Part shown: one piece after another, positions 7,121 through 15,634 of the stretch
Layout of the letters: each line of letters opens with the position of its first letter
How positions within the stretch are numbered: the first letter of the stretch is position 1
Assembly (NCBI GenBank): GCA_030266525.1
Contig: JAJDIC010000030.1
Location: 1-23,359 of the forward strand
Direction of reading: 5' to 3'
DNA length: 23,359 nucleotides
From: Desulfovibrio sp. OttesenSCG-928-G15
GTDB lineage: Bacteria; Desulfobacterota; Desulfovibrionia; Desulfovibrionales; Desulfovibrionaceae
Program-made: the position numbers and the translations under genes
The notes under the pieces: model-generated
What the model was told of the DNA's origin: nothing
The model's input: the letters and a program-made list of their open reading frames with translations, nothing else
Database searches by the model: none

Positions 7121-7696
7121 TCAGAGTATGCGCACGGTTCCCAGCCTGCCAACCAGTGCTCCACTGACAAGCTCGTACACCAGCACATGCTCGGCGGGCA
7201 ACTCGGCCGGCGCGTATTGGATGCGGAAATCGGAAACCGGCGCAAAGCCCAGACGCCCGTAGTAACCCGCATCTCCCACCAGAAACACGGCAGAATAGCC
7301 CAGTGCATGCGCCTTGGCCAGAACTTCGCGCACAAGCTGTGCCCCGAGCCCCTGACCGCGCCTGTCTTCCCTGACGCACAAGGGAGCCAGCAGCAGATAG
7401 GCCGCATCGGCCACAAGGCAGTTTTTCCACTCCGCGTCGCCCGGGTGAGGCTCATAGGGCAGACGGGTAAGTATAACATGACCGACCAGTGCCCCGGCTT
7501 CTTCCCCGGCAAGCCCTCCCGGTTCTTCCGCCACAAGAGCCAGCTCGGGAATATAACCGTTGCCCGCGCGTAGCTGGTTCACGAAATCCTGCTCGGTTCC
7601 ATCAGAAACGCGCGCCGTGGCAAAGGCTTCCTTCACCAGTTCATAAATGCGCGCGAATTCTTCGGCCCGCTCGGGGCGTATCAGACATGAAGCCAT
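7121..7696 (-). CDS. GNAT family N-acetyltransferase
   Basis: A 191-residue acetyltransferase that should use acetyl-CoA; the acceptor is unknown. The acetyl-CoA pyrophosphate loop appears as RRGQGLG (112-118), preceded by the beta-4 strand LLLAPLCV (101-108), and GDAGYYGRLGF (141-151) matches the YhbS-type subgroup (V/L-GD-x-x-YY-x-R-x-GF). The start at 7696 follows AAGGAAA at a good distance. It lies 39 bases downstream of argJ and ends in a strong terminator, so the two probably form one transcript. ArgJ itself carries out the acetyl transfers of arginine synthesis, and this protein shows no specific sign of being an ArgA-type synthase, so I do not assign it to that pathway. Confidence 0.85.
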   Translation of the reverse strand: MASCLIRPERAEEFARIYELVKEAFATARVSDGTEQDFVNQLRAGNGYIPELALVAEEPGGLAGEEAGALVGHVILTRLPYEPHPGDAEWKNCLVADAAYLLLAPLCVREDRRGQGLGAQLVREVLAKAHALGYSAVFLVGDAGYYGRLGFAPVSDFRIQYAPAELPAEHVLVYELVSGALVGRLGTVRIL

Positions 7697-7735
7697 GTAG
7701 TTTCCTTATTTATTGAGAGCAACCCCAGCCTTTTC

Positions 7736-8935
7736 CTACGAGCGATAGCTGGCGTTGATATTCACATACTCGTGCGTCAGGTCGGAAGCGAGCAGCGTGT
7801 AATGGCCGGGGCCATCGCCGAGCGAAATGTCCAGCGGCAGATCCTGCTGCTCCAGCGGTTCCTTGAGCAGGGCGTCAAAGTCCAGGGAAGAGGGACGTCC
7901 GTCCTTGAACAGCTCCACCCCGCACAGGGAAACGCGCACATCTTCCGGCGCAAAGGGCACGCCGCATCTGCCCAGCGCAGCGACAATGCGGCCCCAGTTG
8001 GCGTCTTTGCCGTACATGGCGGTTTTCACCAGTTGCGAATGGCCCACCGCACGGGCGGCAAGTTCCGCTTCGCCGTTGGTTTTTGCGCCTTTTACCGTAA
8101 TATGCATGACCTTGGTTGCCCCTTCGCCGTCCTGCACCAGCATGTAGGCGAGCGAGGCCAGAATGCGGGTAACGGCGGCTTCCAGCAGGGTCAGGTCGTC
8201 GCCTTTGGCCACGATATTGCTTGCCCCGTTTGCCAGAGCATAGACCGTATCATTTGTGCTGGTGTCGCCATCCACGGTGGCCCGGTTGAAGGTGGCCCCG
8301 ACCGCGCGCTCAAACAGGGCGTGCCAGTCTTCTTCCGCAACCGCCGCGTCGCACAGGACAACGGAAATCATGGTCGCCATGTTCGGGCAGATCATGCCCG
8401 CGCCTTTGGCAAAACCGGCCACGGTGACCACGCCCCCGCCAAGCGAAATCTGTTCGCCCGCCAGCTTCGGGAAAGCGTCTGAGGTCATGATGGCCCGAGC
8501 GAAGTCTTCCGGCCCGGCCTTGCCGAGGCCTTTGGCCAGATCCGGCGCAACCCCTTCCCACAGCTTCATCGGGAACTGTACGCCGATAACCCCGGTGGAT
8601 GCAGGCAGAATATCATTTGCCGAAAGGCCGGTGGCTGCGGCGACCAGTTCGGTAGTGGCAATGCAGTTGGTAATGCCTTCCTCACCTGTGCAGGCGTTGG
8701 CATTTCCCGCGTTCACAAGCACTGCGCGGGCAAGGGCCTTTTCGCGCACTCTTTTTTGCCCCACCTGAACCGGCGCGGCCTGAAAAAGATTGGTCGTGAA
8801 CAGGGCGGCAACCGTTGCCGGTGCCTCACTGACGGCCAGGGCTACATCTTGACGGCCCGCTGCTTTAAAGCCGGCGCTGGCTGTTGCAAGGGAGAAGCCT
8901 TTGGGAATGATCACGGAATGAGCGGTTTTTTGCAT
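7736..8935 (-). CDS. argJ: Bifunctional glutamate N-acetyltransferase/amino-acid acetyltransferase
   Basis: ArgJ transfers the acetyl group from N-acetylornithine to glutamate (the cyclic arginine pathway) and, in bifunctional forms, also uses acetyl-CoA. The protein is 399 residues, as expected. It shows NAGNANACTGEEG (75-87), the oxyanion-hole segment PASTGVIG (111-118) and KGAGMICPNMATMIS (177-191). The proenzyme is expected to cleave itself between A187 and T188 of the ATM motif, making T188 the nucleophile of the beta chain. SFN-type NRATVDGDTSTNDT (217-230) and the C-terminal YVNINASYRS also match. The start at 8935 has GAAGG upstream. Whether this copy is monofunctional or bifunctional cannot be told from sequence alone. 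The gene is divergent from the phosphate transporter. Confidence 0.96.
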   Translation of the reverse strand: MQKTAHSVIIPKGFSLATASAGFKAAGRQDVALAVSEAPATVAALFTTNLFQAAPVQVGQKRVREKALARAVLVNAGNANACTGEEGITNCIATTELVAAATGLSANDILPASTGVIGVQFPMKLWEGVAPDLAKGLGKAGPEDFARAIMTSDAFPKLAGEQISLGGGVVTVAGFAKGAGMICPNMATMISVVLCDAAVAEEDWHALFERAVGATFNRATVDGDTSTNDTVYALANGASNIVAKGDDLTLLEAAVTRILASLAYMLVQDGEGATKVMHITVKGAKTNGEAELAARAVGHSQLVKTAMYGKDANWGRIVAALGRCGVPFAPEDVRVSLCGVELFKDGRPSSLDFDALLKEPLEQQDLPLDISLGDGPGHYTLLASDLTHEYVNINASYRS

Positions 8936-9219
8936 GGGGTGCCTTCTTGAATATGCATTGCGTAATAACTTGACCGGACAAACGATGCCAAATTTCCCCC
9001 TGTTCGTCGAGCAAAATGCGTATTCGGGAATGTATTTTAGCGGGCCAGCGCCTTCTCAGGCAACGAATACTGCCGGGCAGACGAAATTTTCTCCCCGGCG
9101 TCTTGCGGGAATGCAGATCTGTATAGTACTGTGCTCTCGGCACAAAAAGTCCCAAGCCGCAAGAAAGCCCGCTTACAGCTTTCAAGCCGGTTCATCTGCT
9201 ATCTTCCCTTGGAGCGCCC
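8936..9219. other. Divergent promoter region, argJ / phosphate transporter
   Basis: 284 bases separate the two start codons. On the plus strand a TATAGT (9122-9127) is a possible -10 for the transporter, without a clear -35. I see no Pho box and no arginine operator that I would defend. Confidence 0.4.
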
Positions 9220-10464
9220 TTGGAACTTTCCCTGCTTATCCTTGGTGCCGCAGTGGTCTGCGGCTTTCTCATGGCTTTCAGCCTTGGCGCAAATGATGTT
9301 TCCAATGCCATGGCTTCCGCTGTCGGGGCAAAAGCCCTTTCGCTACGTCAGGCGCTTGTCATCGCGGCAGTGCTCAACTTTGCCGGTTCGGTATTTCTCG
9401 GCTCGCAGGTGGCTGCCACCATTTGCCGGGGCATCATCAATCCGGACGCGATACCTGACCAAAACCTGCTGATGCTCGGCATGTTTGCGGCCCTTTTATC
9501 TTCCGGGCTATGGGTTCTTATCGCCACGTACACTGCCCTGCCGGTTTCTTCCACCCACTCCATTGTCGGCAGTATTCTGGGCTTCGGAATCATTGCGGGC
9601 GGGCCGGATGTGGTGCACTGGTGGTCCTTGCTCGGCATTGTCGTATCCTGGATCATTTCTCCCTTTTTCGGTGCCTTCATCGCCTACCTCGTTTTTGTGC
9701 ATATACGCCGCTATATCTTGCACAAAAAGGACCTGATACAGGCGACGCTCTACTGGGCACCCGTATGGTGCGCCCTGACCATTGTGCTTGTGGTGCTCTC
9801 GTTCTGCTACAAAACACCCTATGGCAAAAGCCTGCACCTGGCAGGCTGGCAGGGGCTGGTCATTGCGTTTCTTGCCGGGGCCTTGGTGGTGGCCGCCATG
9901 CGCGCCTACCTGCCGAAAGTGTTCGCGCAAAGCACGGCCGACATGAAGCCCGCCCAGCAGACAGAAGAAGTGTTCCGCCGCATGCAGATAGGCACGGCCT
10001 GCTACGTAGCCCTTTCACAAGGGGCGAATGACGTGGCGAATGCTATCGGCCCGGTAATAGCCATTTACTTCATAGCCACCCAGGGCAGCATGGCCGGACA
10101 ACTGGACGTGCCCGTATGGCTGCTCATTCTTGGCGGGGTGGGCATTGCCGCCGGTATTGCCACCATGGGCTACAAGGTTATGGGCACCGTGGGCGAGCGC
10201 ATTACCAAAATGAACAACACCCGGGGTTTTGCGGTATCGTTCAGTTCCGCTACCACGGTGCTTATGGCTTCCAACCTCGGTTTGCCGGTTTCCACAACCC
10301 ATGCGACGGTCGGTTCTGTTGTCGGTGTAGGTCTGGCGCGGGGTTTTCATGCTGTGGACTTTCGCGTTCTGGCCCGTATTTTGTTGTTCTGGGTGCTTAC
10401 CGTACCCATTGCCGCATTCAGCTGCATACTTATTTTCCAAATATTACGCTGGACTTTTTTATAA
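9220..10464 (+). CDS. Inorganic phosphate transporter, PiT family
   Basis: PiT proteins are inner-membrane carriers that import metal-phosphate complexes with protons or Na+. The 414-residue protein is almost entirely hydrophobic helices and has the two inverted family signatures: GANDVSNAMASAVGAKAL (23-40) and SQGANDVANAIGPV (266-279). Each half also holds a PVSSTHS / PVSTTHA motif (about 107-113 and 352-358). The start is a TTG at 9220 with GGAG five bases upstream; the first ATG downstream (codon 18) would remove part of the first helix. The gene is followed after 89 bases by a DUF47 protein, the usual partner of Pit carriers. A low-affinity phosphate carrier is the likely role; sulfate has been proposed for some relatives. 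Confidence 0.92.
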   Translation: MELSLLILGAAVVCGFLMAFSLGANDVSNAMASAVGAKALSLRQALVIAAVLNFAGSVFLGSQVAATICRGIINPDAIPDQNLLMLGMFAALLSSGLWVLIATYTALPVSSTHSIVGSILGFGIIAGGPDVVHWWSLLGIVVSWIISPFFGAFIAYLVFVHIRRYILHKKDLIQATLYWAPVWCALTIVLVVLSFCYKTPYGKSLHLAGWQGLVIAFLAGALVVAAMRAYLPKVFAQSTADMKPAQQTEEVFRRMQIGTACYVALSQGANDVANAIGPVIAIYFIATQGSMAGQLDVPVWLLILGGVGIAAGIATMGYKVMGTVGERITKMNNTRGFAVSFSSATTVLMASNLGLPVSTTHATVGSVVGVGLARGFHAVDFRVLARILLFWVLTVPIAAFSCILIFQILRWTFL

Positions 10465-10480
10465 CCTTGCAGGAATAATG

Positions 10481-10535
10481 GTGTTGTGCGTCTGAGGCTG
10501 GCCTTGCTTACGCGCAGCCCCAAACGCCACAACAC
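10481..10535 (+). promoter_or_regulatory. Intercistronic stem-loop
   Basis: GTGTTGTG (10481-10488) pairs with CACAACAC (10528-10535), enclosing GGCTG/CAGCC. It fills the gap between the transporter and the DUF47 gene and ends 10 bases before the SD of the latter. No U tract follows, so mRNA processing or stability is more likely than full termination. Confidence 0.5.
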
Positions 10536-10553
10536 TACCAAAAGGATTTTCCC

Positions 10554-11237
10554 ATGGCCGTACGTATTCCCTTTTTCGGGCTTTTGTCCCTTCGTTCGCC
10601 CCTTCTCGGCTTTCTTGAGCATTATGAGCAGATTGCCAAGGGGATGAAACTTATTGAAGAATCCATGGAATGCTACATCACCGGCGGCACAGACCGGATG
10701 TGTACGGAATTTACCGCCCTGCAAAAAGAAGTGGATATTGCGGAAGAAAAGGCAGACACAATTAAGCGGAATATTCGCAACCACCTGCCGCGCGGCATCT
10801 TTTTGCCTGTGGAAAAACATATTTTCTTCAACTACACGCGCCACCAGGATGACATTCTGGACGCGGGCCAGTCGGCGCTCCAGTGGCTGGCCATGCGCCC
10901 GGTCAACGTGCCTGAACTTATTCAGCGCGACCTCATATTCTACCTTGGCGAAGTTTCCAAATGCATTGAAATGCTGCGCCCCGCCCTGGAAGGGACCATA
11001 GCCTGGGTAAATGAAGAGGGGCAGGACCGCGAAGACCTGAAAGACCTGTACCGGGCTTTACGCAAACAGCACAAGGTTGTCGCTGACCGAACCCACACAA
11101 TCAATTCCAGGATTTACCAGTCCGACATGGATTTCAAGGATATTTACCAGCTTATCCATTTTGTCGAATATCTGCACGCCATGAGCCACAGCGCGGAAGA
11201 CTGTGTCACACTGTTGCGGATCATGATTGCCAAGTAA
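10554..11237 (+). CDS. DUF47 family protein (PhoU-like Pit accessory protein)
   Basis: DUF47 (TIGR00153) proteins are PhoU-like helical bundles found beside Pit transporters and thought to modulate them. The 227-residue product is predominantly charged alpha-helix without a signal peptide. Recognisable segments are the N-terminal FFGLLSLRSPLLGFLEHYEQ (7-26), the ALQKEVDIAEEKADTIKRNI helix (55-74), HLPRGIFLPVEKHIFF (77-92) and the C-terminal DIYQLIHFVEYLHAMSHSAEDC (about 194-215). AAGGA lies eight bases before the ATG. It follows the transporter by 89 bases on the same strand. The function as regulator is family knowledge and is not shown for this gene. Confidence 0.9.
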   Translation: MAVRIPFFGLLSLRSPLLGFLEHYEQIAKGMKLIEESMECYITGGTDRMCTEFTALQKEVDIAEEKADTIKRNIRNHLPRGIFLPVEKHIFFNYTRHQDDILDAGQSALQWLAMRPVNVPELIQRDLIFYLGEVSKCIEMLRPALEGTIAWVNEEGQDREDLKDLYRALRKQHKVVADRTHTINSRIYQSDMDFKDIYQLIHFVEYLHAMSHSAEDCVTLLRIMIAK

Positions 11238-11265
11238 ACGATCACCAAAGAGCAGTGCTTCCTTA

Positions 11266-11314
11266 AGATTTGCCGCCTGGCTGCGGGCTTTGCCCGCCGC
11301 CAGGCGGCAAATCT
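11266..11314 (+). terminator. Very stable hairpin after the DUF47 gene
   Basis: AGATTTGCCGCCTGGC and GCCAGGCGGCAAATCT form a perfect 16-bp stem, continued after one mismatch by GCGGGC/GCCCGC with a TTT loop, so 22 of 23 positions pair. It begins 28 bases past the DUF47 stop. There is no U tract on either side, so it may act as a terminator, a 3'-end stabiliser or a repeat element. Confidence 0.6.
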
Positions 11315-11376
11315 GTAGCAAGGATTTGGGGACAAAACCCTGTAGGACATTTTACATTTTCACTGGTAAAACGCGC

Positions 11377-11403
11377 TAAAGAAGTTTTTCCTTTTACCGA
11401 TAC
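11377..11403 (+). promoter_or_regulatory. Sigma-28 (FliA) promoter candidate
   Basis: TAAA-N15-ACCGATAC matches the flagellar sigma-28 consensus TAAA-N15-GCCGATAA at 10 of 12 positions with exact spacing. It precedes a chemoreceptor gene by about 285 bases, and chemoreceptors are typical sigma-28 targets. The long leader is the one unusual point. Confidence 0.6.
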
Positions 11404-11689
11404 GGCGGCGTATACAATGCTGGCGTTTTCGCTTTTTCGGCAGACTTATAAATATATAAAGCATCCGCTTTTGCATTATATTTTTCTCACTTTTGTTACC
11501 GGTCTCTTTACAAAAAGCATCCATGCGATGTATAGTGCTTGAAAAAAAGAGTGCGATAGGATTTTGGTATATAGTATGTAATCAGAATTTCCTTGCGGGA
11601 GCGTGTTTTCCGTAGGGATTTTCGTGTGTTTCAATCGATGGTTCCCTTTTCACCTTGTAACAGACTAGACCGTTGTGTCGGGGGCGATA

Positions 11690-14101
11690 ATGACAACGAA
11701 AAATAAAATTCTTGCCGGTTTTGCAATCGTGGTGCTCATAATGGGCGTCGTGGCCTTTTTCGGCTATTCGGGCCTGCAGAACGCCACAAACAACTTTAAC
11801 GAATACCGCAGGCTCGCCAGGTTCAACGTTCTGACCAGCGAGATGGTCGCTGCCATGAACAGGGCGCTTGGTGCCATTTATCTGTTCACCACCACAGACG
11901 AAACCAAAAATCTGGATGAAGCCCGCTCAGAACTGAAAAAGATTTCCGCTCTGGTCACGGAAGCGGACGAATTCATTTCCCTGCCAGAGCGCCGCAAAGT
12001 TCTGGAGCAGCTTGTTGCTAACCAAAAAAATCTGGAACAAGGAGTCAATTCCATTGAAGAAGCCGTTGCTACGGTCATAAAACAGTATAGCGAGGTAGTG
12101 CTTCCCCTTTCGCATTCCATGACCAAGCAGGTTTCCGAAATGCATGCTCTGGCCCAGCAACTGAACAACACGGAACTGGATACCCGGCTTATGCAGGCAA
12201 TGGCCCAGCTTGGTACGGTACGCTCCTCTTCCAGCCGCTTTTCCCAATCGCGTGATGACAAAGACCGTCTGCGCGCTCTGGAAACGGCAAAGCAGCTTGA
12301 TGACATGCTCAAAGACTTGCCCTCCCTGATGGTAACTTCGCAGGCAAGGCAGCAGTTCAGGGCGCTGGATGCGGAACTGGACAAGTTTACCGCCGCCCTT
12401 GACGAAATGAGCAAGTACGGTCAGACCTTTCAGGCAAGCTTGAAGCGGACCGACGATGTGGGCGACGAAACCGTCAAAAACATCGGCATCCTGAGCGAAC
12501 AGGTGAACGACGACATGATCGCCCAGGGTACGCAAACCTTGGACTCCAACGAAAATACGCAACGCATCACCATGATGCTCAGCGTTGGCGGTTTCATTCT
12601 TGCCGTTGCTTTTGCAGCCATTTCGATTCTCGGCCTTTTGCGCGTGCTGCGCGAACTTGGCATTTTCTCTTCCGAAATTGCCAAGGGCAACTTCCACTAC
12701 ACTGTGCGCGTCAAGGAAAGGGGTGAAGTCGGGCAAATGGTTGATGCCATGCAGCAAATTCCCGATGCGCTCAACAGTATTCTTGCGGAATACCAAGGGC
12801 TTGAAAAGGATATTGAAAACGGCAACCTTGGCACCAGCGGCGACGTTTCCAAGTTCCGCGGCGAATTTGCCACCCTGGTTTCCGGCACCAACGCTGTTAT
12901 TTCGCGCTTCCGTATGGTGCTTGAAAGCATACCCACTCCGGTAATCATGATGAACAGCGACCGCCTGGCCGTTTACATGAACAAGCTCGCCAGAGACTGG
13001 AGCAGCGACGATTACAGGAACAAGACCATTTCCCAGCTTTTTGCCACGGAAGACTATGACACGGCCAACTGCTCCTTGCGCAAGGCTGTAGAGACCAACC
13101 AGAGCAGCACCAGTGAAACCCGCGCCCACCCCAAGGGCAAGAACATGGAAATAAGCTATACGGTTATTCCCATGTATAACGCGGAGAAAAAGCTCAGCTC
13201 CATCCTGGAACTGATGACAGACCTTACCTCGATCAAGGAAACCCAGCGCACAATCATGAACGTGGCTGCCCAGGCTTCGGAAATTTCCAGCCGGGTTGCT
13301 GCCGCTTCCGAGCAGCTTTCCGCCCAGGTGGAACAGGTTTCTCGCGGTGCTGAAATGCAGCGCTCCCGCGTGGAGTCCACGGCTTCGGCCATGACAGAAA
13401 TGAACGCCACGGTTCTGGAAGTCGCCCGTAACGCGGGTCAGGCTTCCGAGCAGAGCGAGATGACCAAGTCCAAGGCCAACGCCGGTTCGGAAATTGTGAA
13501 CAAGGTTGTGCACGCTACCGGCACAGTTAACGAAGTTGCCAGCCAGATGCACGTCAACATGCAAGAGCTCGGCAAGCTGGCTGAAGGTATCGGCGGCGTA
13601 ATGAACGTTATTTCCGACGTTGCGGACCAGACAAACCTTCTCGCCCTGAACGCGGCTATTGAAGCGGCCCGGGCCGGTGAAGCGGGACGCGGCTTTGCCG
13701 TGGTTGCCGACGAAGTGCGCAAACTGGCTGAAAGAACGATGGAAGCGACAACCCAGGTGGGCAGCAACATCACGGCTATCCAGCAGTCCGCACGGGTCAA
13801 CATTGAAGCCATGGGCAACGCATCCAAGGCGGTAGGCGACGCAACCGACCTGGCCAATGCTTCCGGCGAGGCCCTGGCGGAAATTCTGGATCTCGCGTCC
13901 AACAACTCCAACATTGTGGCTTCCATTGCCACGGCGGCAGAGGAACAAAGCGCGACTTCGGAAGAAATCAGCAACGCAATCAACGAAATCAACCGCATCG
14001 TGGGCGAAACCTCCGAAGGCATGATTCAGGCTTCCTCGGCTGTGCAGGACCTGTCGCAAATGGCTCAGGAGCTCAACCACGTCATGGAACAACTCAAGTA
14101 G
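11690..14101 (+). CDS. Methyl-accepting chemotaxis protein with PAS-like domain
   Basis: An inner-membrane chemoreceptor that controls the CheA-CheW complex. The ATG at 11690 is preferred over a GTG 15 bases upstream because the GGGGGCGATA just before it is the only SD-like sequence; the protein is then 803 residues. The order is: TM1 (about 7-25), a large helical periplasmic sensor region (about 30-290), TM2 (about 293-316), HAMP and a linker (about 317-405), a PAS-like domain (about 408-520, [18 protein letters not shown] onward), and the signalling domain (530-803). The hairpin tip is [34 protein letters not shown] in the 645-680 range, kept essentially canonical. There is no C-terminal CheR-binding pentapeptide. 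The ligand cannot be inferred. A perfect inverted repeat follows as terminator. Confidence 0.94.
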   Translation: MTTKNKILAGFAIVVLIMGVVAFFGYSGLQNATNNFNEYRRLARFNVLTSEMVAAMNRALGAIYLFTTTDETKNLDEARSELKKISALVTEADEFISLPERRKVLEQLVANQKNLEQGVNSIEEAVATVIKQYSEVVLPLSHSMTKQVSEMHALAQQLNNTELDTRLMQAMAQLGTVRSSSSRFSQSRDDKDRLRALETAKQLDDMLKDLPSLMVTSQARQQFRALDAELDKFTAALDEMSKYGQTFQASLKRTDDVGDETVKNIGILSEQVNDDMIAQGTQTLDSNENTQRITMMLSVGGFILAVAFAAISILGLLRVLRELGIFSSEIAKGNFHYTVRVKERGEVGQMVDAMQQIPDALNSILAEYQGLEKDIENGNLGTSGDVSKFRGEFATLVSGTNAVISRFRMVLESIPTPVIMMNSDRLAVYMNKLARDWSSDDYRNKTISQLFATEDYDTANCSLRKAVETNQSSTSETRAHPKGKNMEISYTVIPMYNAEKKLSSILELMTDLTSIKETQRTIMNVAAQASEISSRVAAASEQLSAQVEQVSRGAEMQRSRVESTASAMTEMNATVLEVARNAGQASEQSEMTKSKANAGSEIVNKVVHATGTVNEVASQMHVNMQELGKLAEGIGGVMNVISDVADQTNLLALNAAIEAARAGEAGRGFAVVADEVRKLAERTMEATTQVGSNITAIQQSARVNIEAMGNASKAVGDATDLANASGEALAEILDLASNNSNIVASIATAAEEQSATSEEISNAINEINRIVGETSEGMIQASSAVQDLSQMAQELNHVMEQLK

Positions 14102-14128
14102 TAAAAGCCGATCTTGGTGCTTGCTCAC

Positions 14129-14186
14129 CCCGTAATGAAAAGACCTTTTACCCCGTTCTCGGGGTAAAAGGTCTTTTCATTACGGG
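14129..14186. terminator. Bidirectional terminator, perfect 27-bp inverted repeat
   Basis: The arms at 14129-14155 and 14160-14186 are exact reverse complements around a TTCT loop. The GC-rich tip (ACCCCG/CGGGGT) followed by TTTT in one direction and mirrored by AAAA in the other is the form of a two-way intrinsic terminator. It sits between the convergent chemoreceptor and beta-hexosaminidase genes. Confidence 0.85.
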
Positions 14187-14263
14187 TATCGTACTGGAGC
14201 CGGAGCGCTTTGCTTTTGCAACAATATATCTGCGAGAGCACAGTCAACGGCAATGCCCTTTAT

Positions 14264-14332
14264 GCCTCCGCAGCCTTCGCATACACCCAATCGGGTTTCC
14301 AAAGGGGGTCACCCCCTTTGGCCGCCGGAGGC
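14264..14332. repeat. Intergenic palindromic element, possible dispersed repeat
   Basis: CCAAAGGGGG-TCA-CCCCCTTTGG (14299-14321) is a perfect hairpin, followed by GCCGCCGGAGGC; GCCTCCG (14264-14270) and CGGAGGC (14326-14332) form an outer pair. The minus-strand form GCCTCCGGCGGCCAAAGGGG resembles intergenic elements I remember as common in Desulfovibrio genomes. It may also terminate the minus-strand hexosaminidase gene. Confidence 0.55.
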
Positions 14333-14390
14333 AATCACAAACGCAATCCAATCCCAACCAAAATCAAAACTGTCCCTTTCTGCTCTTTCT

Positions 14391-15563
14391 CTACCGTACT
14401 ATCCCTGCGGCTTTTTTCAGGGCGATAATCCGGTCATAGGAGGCCTTGATCCGCTCTTTGGTCAATGCGCCCTCGCGGACCAGTTCCAGGAGCAGGGCGT
14501 GAGCTTTACGGGCCTGCTGCGGATCGTGGCGCAGGTTGTTGCCGAGCAGCAGGATGTCCGCGCCTGCCGTTACGCACATACGCAGGGCCTCTTTTGTGCT
14601 GTAGTAGCCTTCAATGGCCTGCATCTGCAAATCGTCGGACACGACAACACCTTTCCAGCCGAGTTTTTTGCGCAGCAGGGACGTGATTATTGCGGGAGAG
14701 AGGGAGCTTGGCAAACCCCGGCCCATGCCCTTGTGTATGATATGGGCGGGCATGACCATGGCGGGCGGGCTTTGCGGCAATATTGTTCTGTAGGGCGCGA
14801 GTTCATACTGTTTGAAGCTCTTTGTAATGTCGGTCAGGCCGAGGTGGGTGTCGTTTGCAGCACTACCGTGGCCGGGGAAATGCTTGTAACAGGGAATAAC
14901 CCCGGTGGCGTATAGCCCCTGGGCAAAGGCCAGACCGTGCGCCGCGACTTTTTGCGGATCAGGTGAAAACGAGCGTTCCACAGCCCCGATGGCCGGGCTT
15001 TGCGGGTTCACGTCTACATCCAGCGAGGGGGCAAAATCCAGGTTGATACCGAGAGAACGCAAACCCCGACCGAGACCTTCGGCAAATGCCCTGGTCTGCG
15101 CAACCGTTCCCTTGCCCATTTCCTTGGCAGACGGAGTGTCGAAAAAGCCGTGTTCCTGCCGAAGGCGCTGCACTCTGCCACCTTCCTGGTCAATGCTGAC
15201 AAAAAGAGGAATGGACGCATCTTTTTGCAGCAAGGCGGAAAGCGCCTTGACCTGGGCCGCGCTTTTTACATTGCGGCCCGCGGTTTTGCTGAGAACATCC
15301 CGGTCAAAATAGATTACGCCGCCAACCCGGCCCGCCTTGATATCCTCCAGCAGAAAAGTGATATCCTGCGAAAGCGGTTTTTCACCGGTACCGCGAAAAC
15401 CGGCCAGAATCATTTGTCCGACCATGACTTCAAGGCCCGGCTCCGCGGAAGGAGCCACGGCAGGGGCCGAAGGCTGTTTACCGGCAAGGGGTGCCGGGGC
15501 CTTTTTAACGGAGGTACAGGAAACACAAAGCAGCAACACACACACAGCTGACAAAAGACGCAT
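14391..15563 (-). CDS. GH3 beta-N-acetylhexosaminidase, NagZ-like lipoprotein
   Basis: GH3 NagZ-type enzymes remove N-acetylglucosamine from muropeptides or other glycans. The 390-residue protein begins with a lipoprotein-type signal peptide (MRLLSAVCVLLLCVSC), with C16 as the likely lipidated cysteine, although the -3 residue is Cys rather than the usual Leu. A Pro/Ala-rich linker (22-43) leads to the catalytic TIM barrel. Key motifs are SIDQEGGRVQRL (123-134), KHFPGHG (227-233), the acid/base loop D238-T-H240, and the nucleophile D310 in VVSDDLQM. The start at 15563 follows AGGGG. Cytoplasmic NagZ of E. coli has no signal peptide, so this copy should act in the periplasm or on the outer membrane. 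It lies 71 bases downstream of a metallophosphoesterase on the same strand. Confidence 0.9.
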   Translation of the reverse strand: MRLLSAVCVLLLCVSCTSVKKAPAPLAGKQPSAPAVAPSAEPGLEVMVGQMILAGFRGTGEKPLSQDITFLLEDIKAGRVGGVIYFDRDVLSKTAGRNVKSAAQVKALSALLQKDASIPLFVSIDQEGGRVQRLRQEHGFFDTPSAKEMGKGTVAQTRAFAEGLGRGLRSLGINLDFAPSLDVDVNPQSPAIGAVERSFSPDPQKVAAHGLAFAQGLYATGVIPCYKHFPGHGSAANDTHLGLTDITKSFKQYELAPYRTILPQSPPAMVMPAHIIHKGMGRGLPSSLSPAIITSLLRKKLGWKGVVVSDDLQMQAIEGYYSTKEALRMCVTAGADILLLGNNLRHDPQQARKAHALLLELVREGALTKERIKASYDRIIALKKAAGIVR

Positions 15564-15634
15564 TACAAAACCCCTATTGCGTAATATATTCTCTGGTTAC
15601 ATATTCCACGATGGCGTGATGCCCAATGAAAAAC

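Larger units (their letters stand above)
11238..11689. other. Leader region upstream of the chemoreceptor
   Basis: About 450 bases without a supported gene. It contains a long hairpin (11266-11314), a sigma-28 promoter candidate (11377-11403) and an AT-rich stretch around 11440-11580 that differs in composition from its surroundings. A 90-codon open frame starting inside the hairpin has no ribosome binding site and was not accepted. Confidence 0.6.

Noticed and set aside
11270..11542. 90-codon frame upstream of the chemoreceptor
   Set aside because: It starts inside a long hairpin, has no ribosome binding site and spans the sigma-28 promoter candidate.
11927..14128. 733-codon open frame opposite the chemoreceptor gene
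   Set aside because: It is an exact antisense shadow of a well-supported gene, has no SD, and its composition (His/Gly/Val/Phe-rich) reflects the complement of GC-rich third positions.
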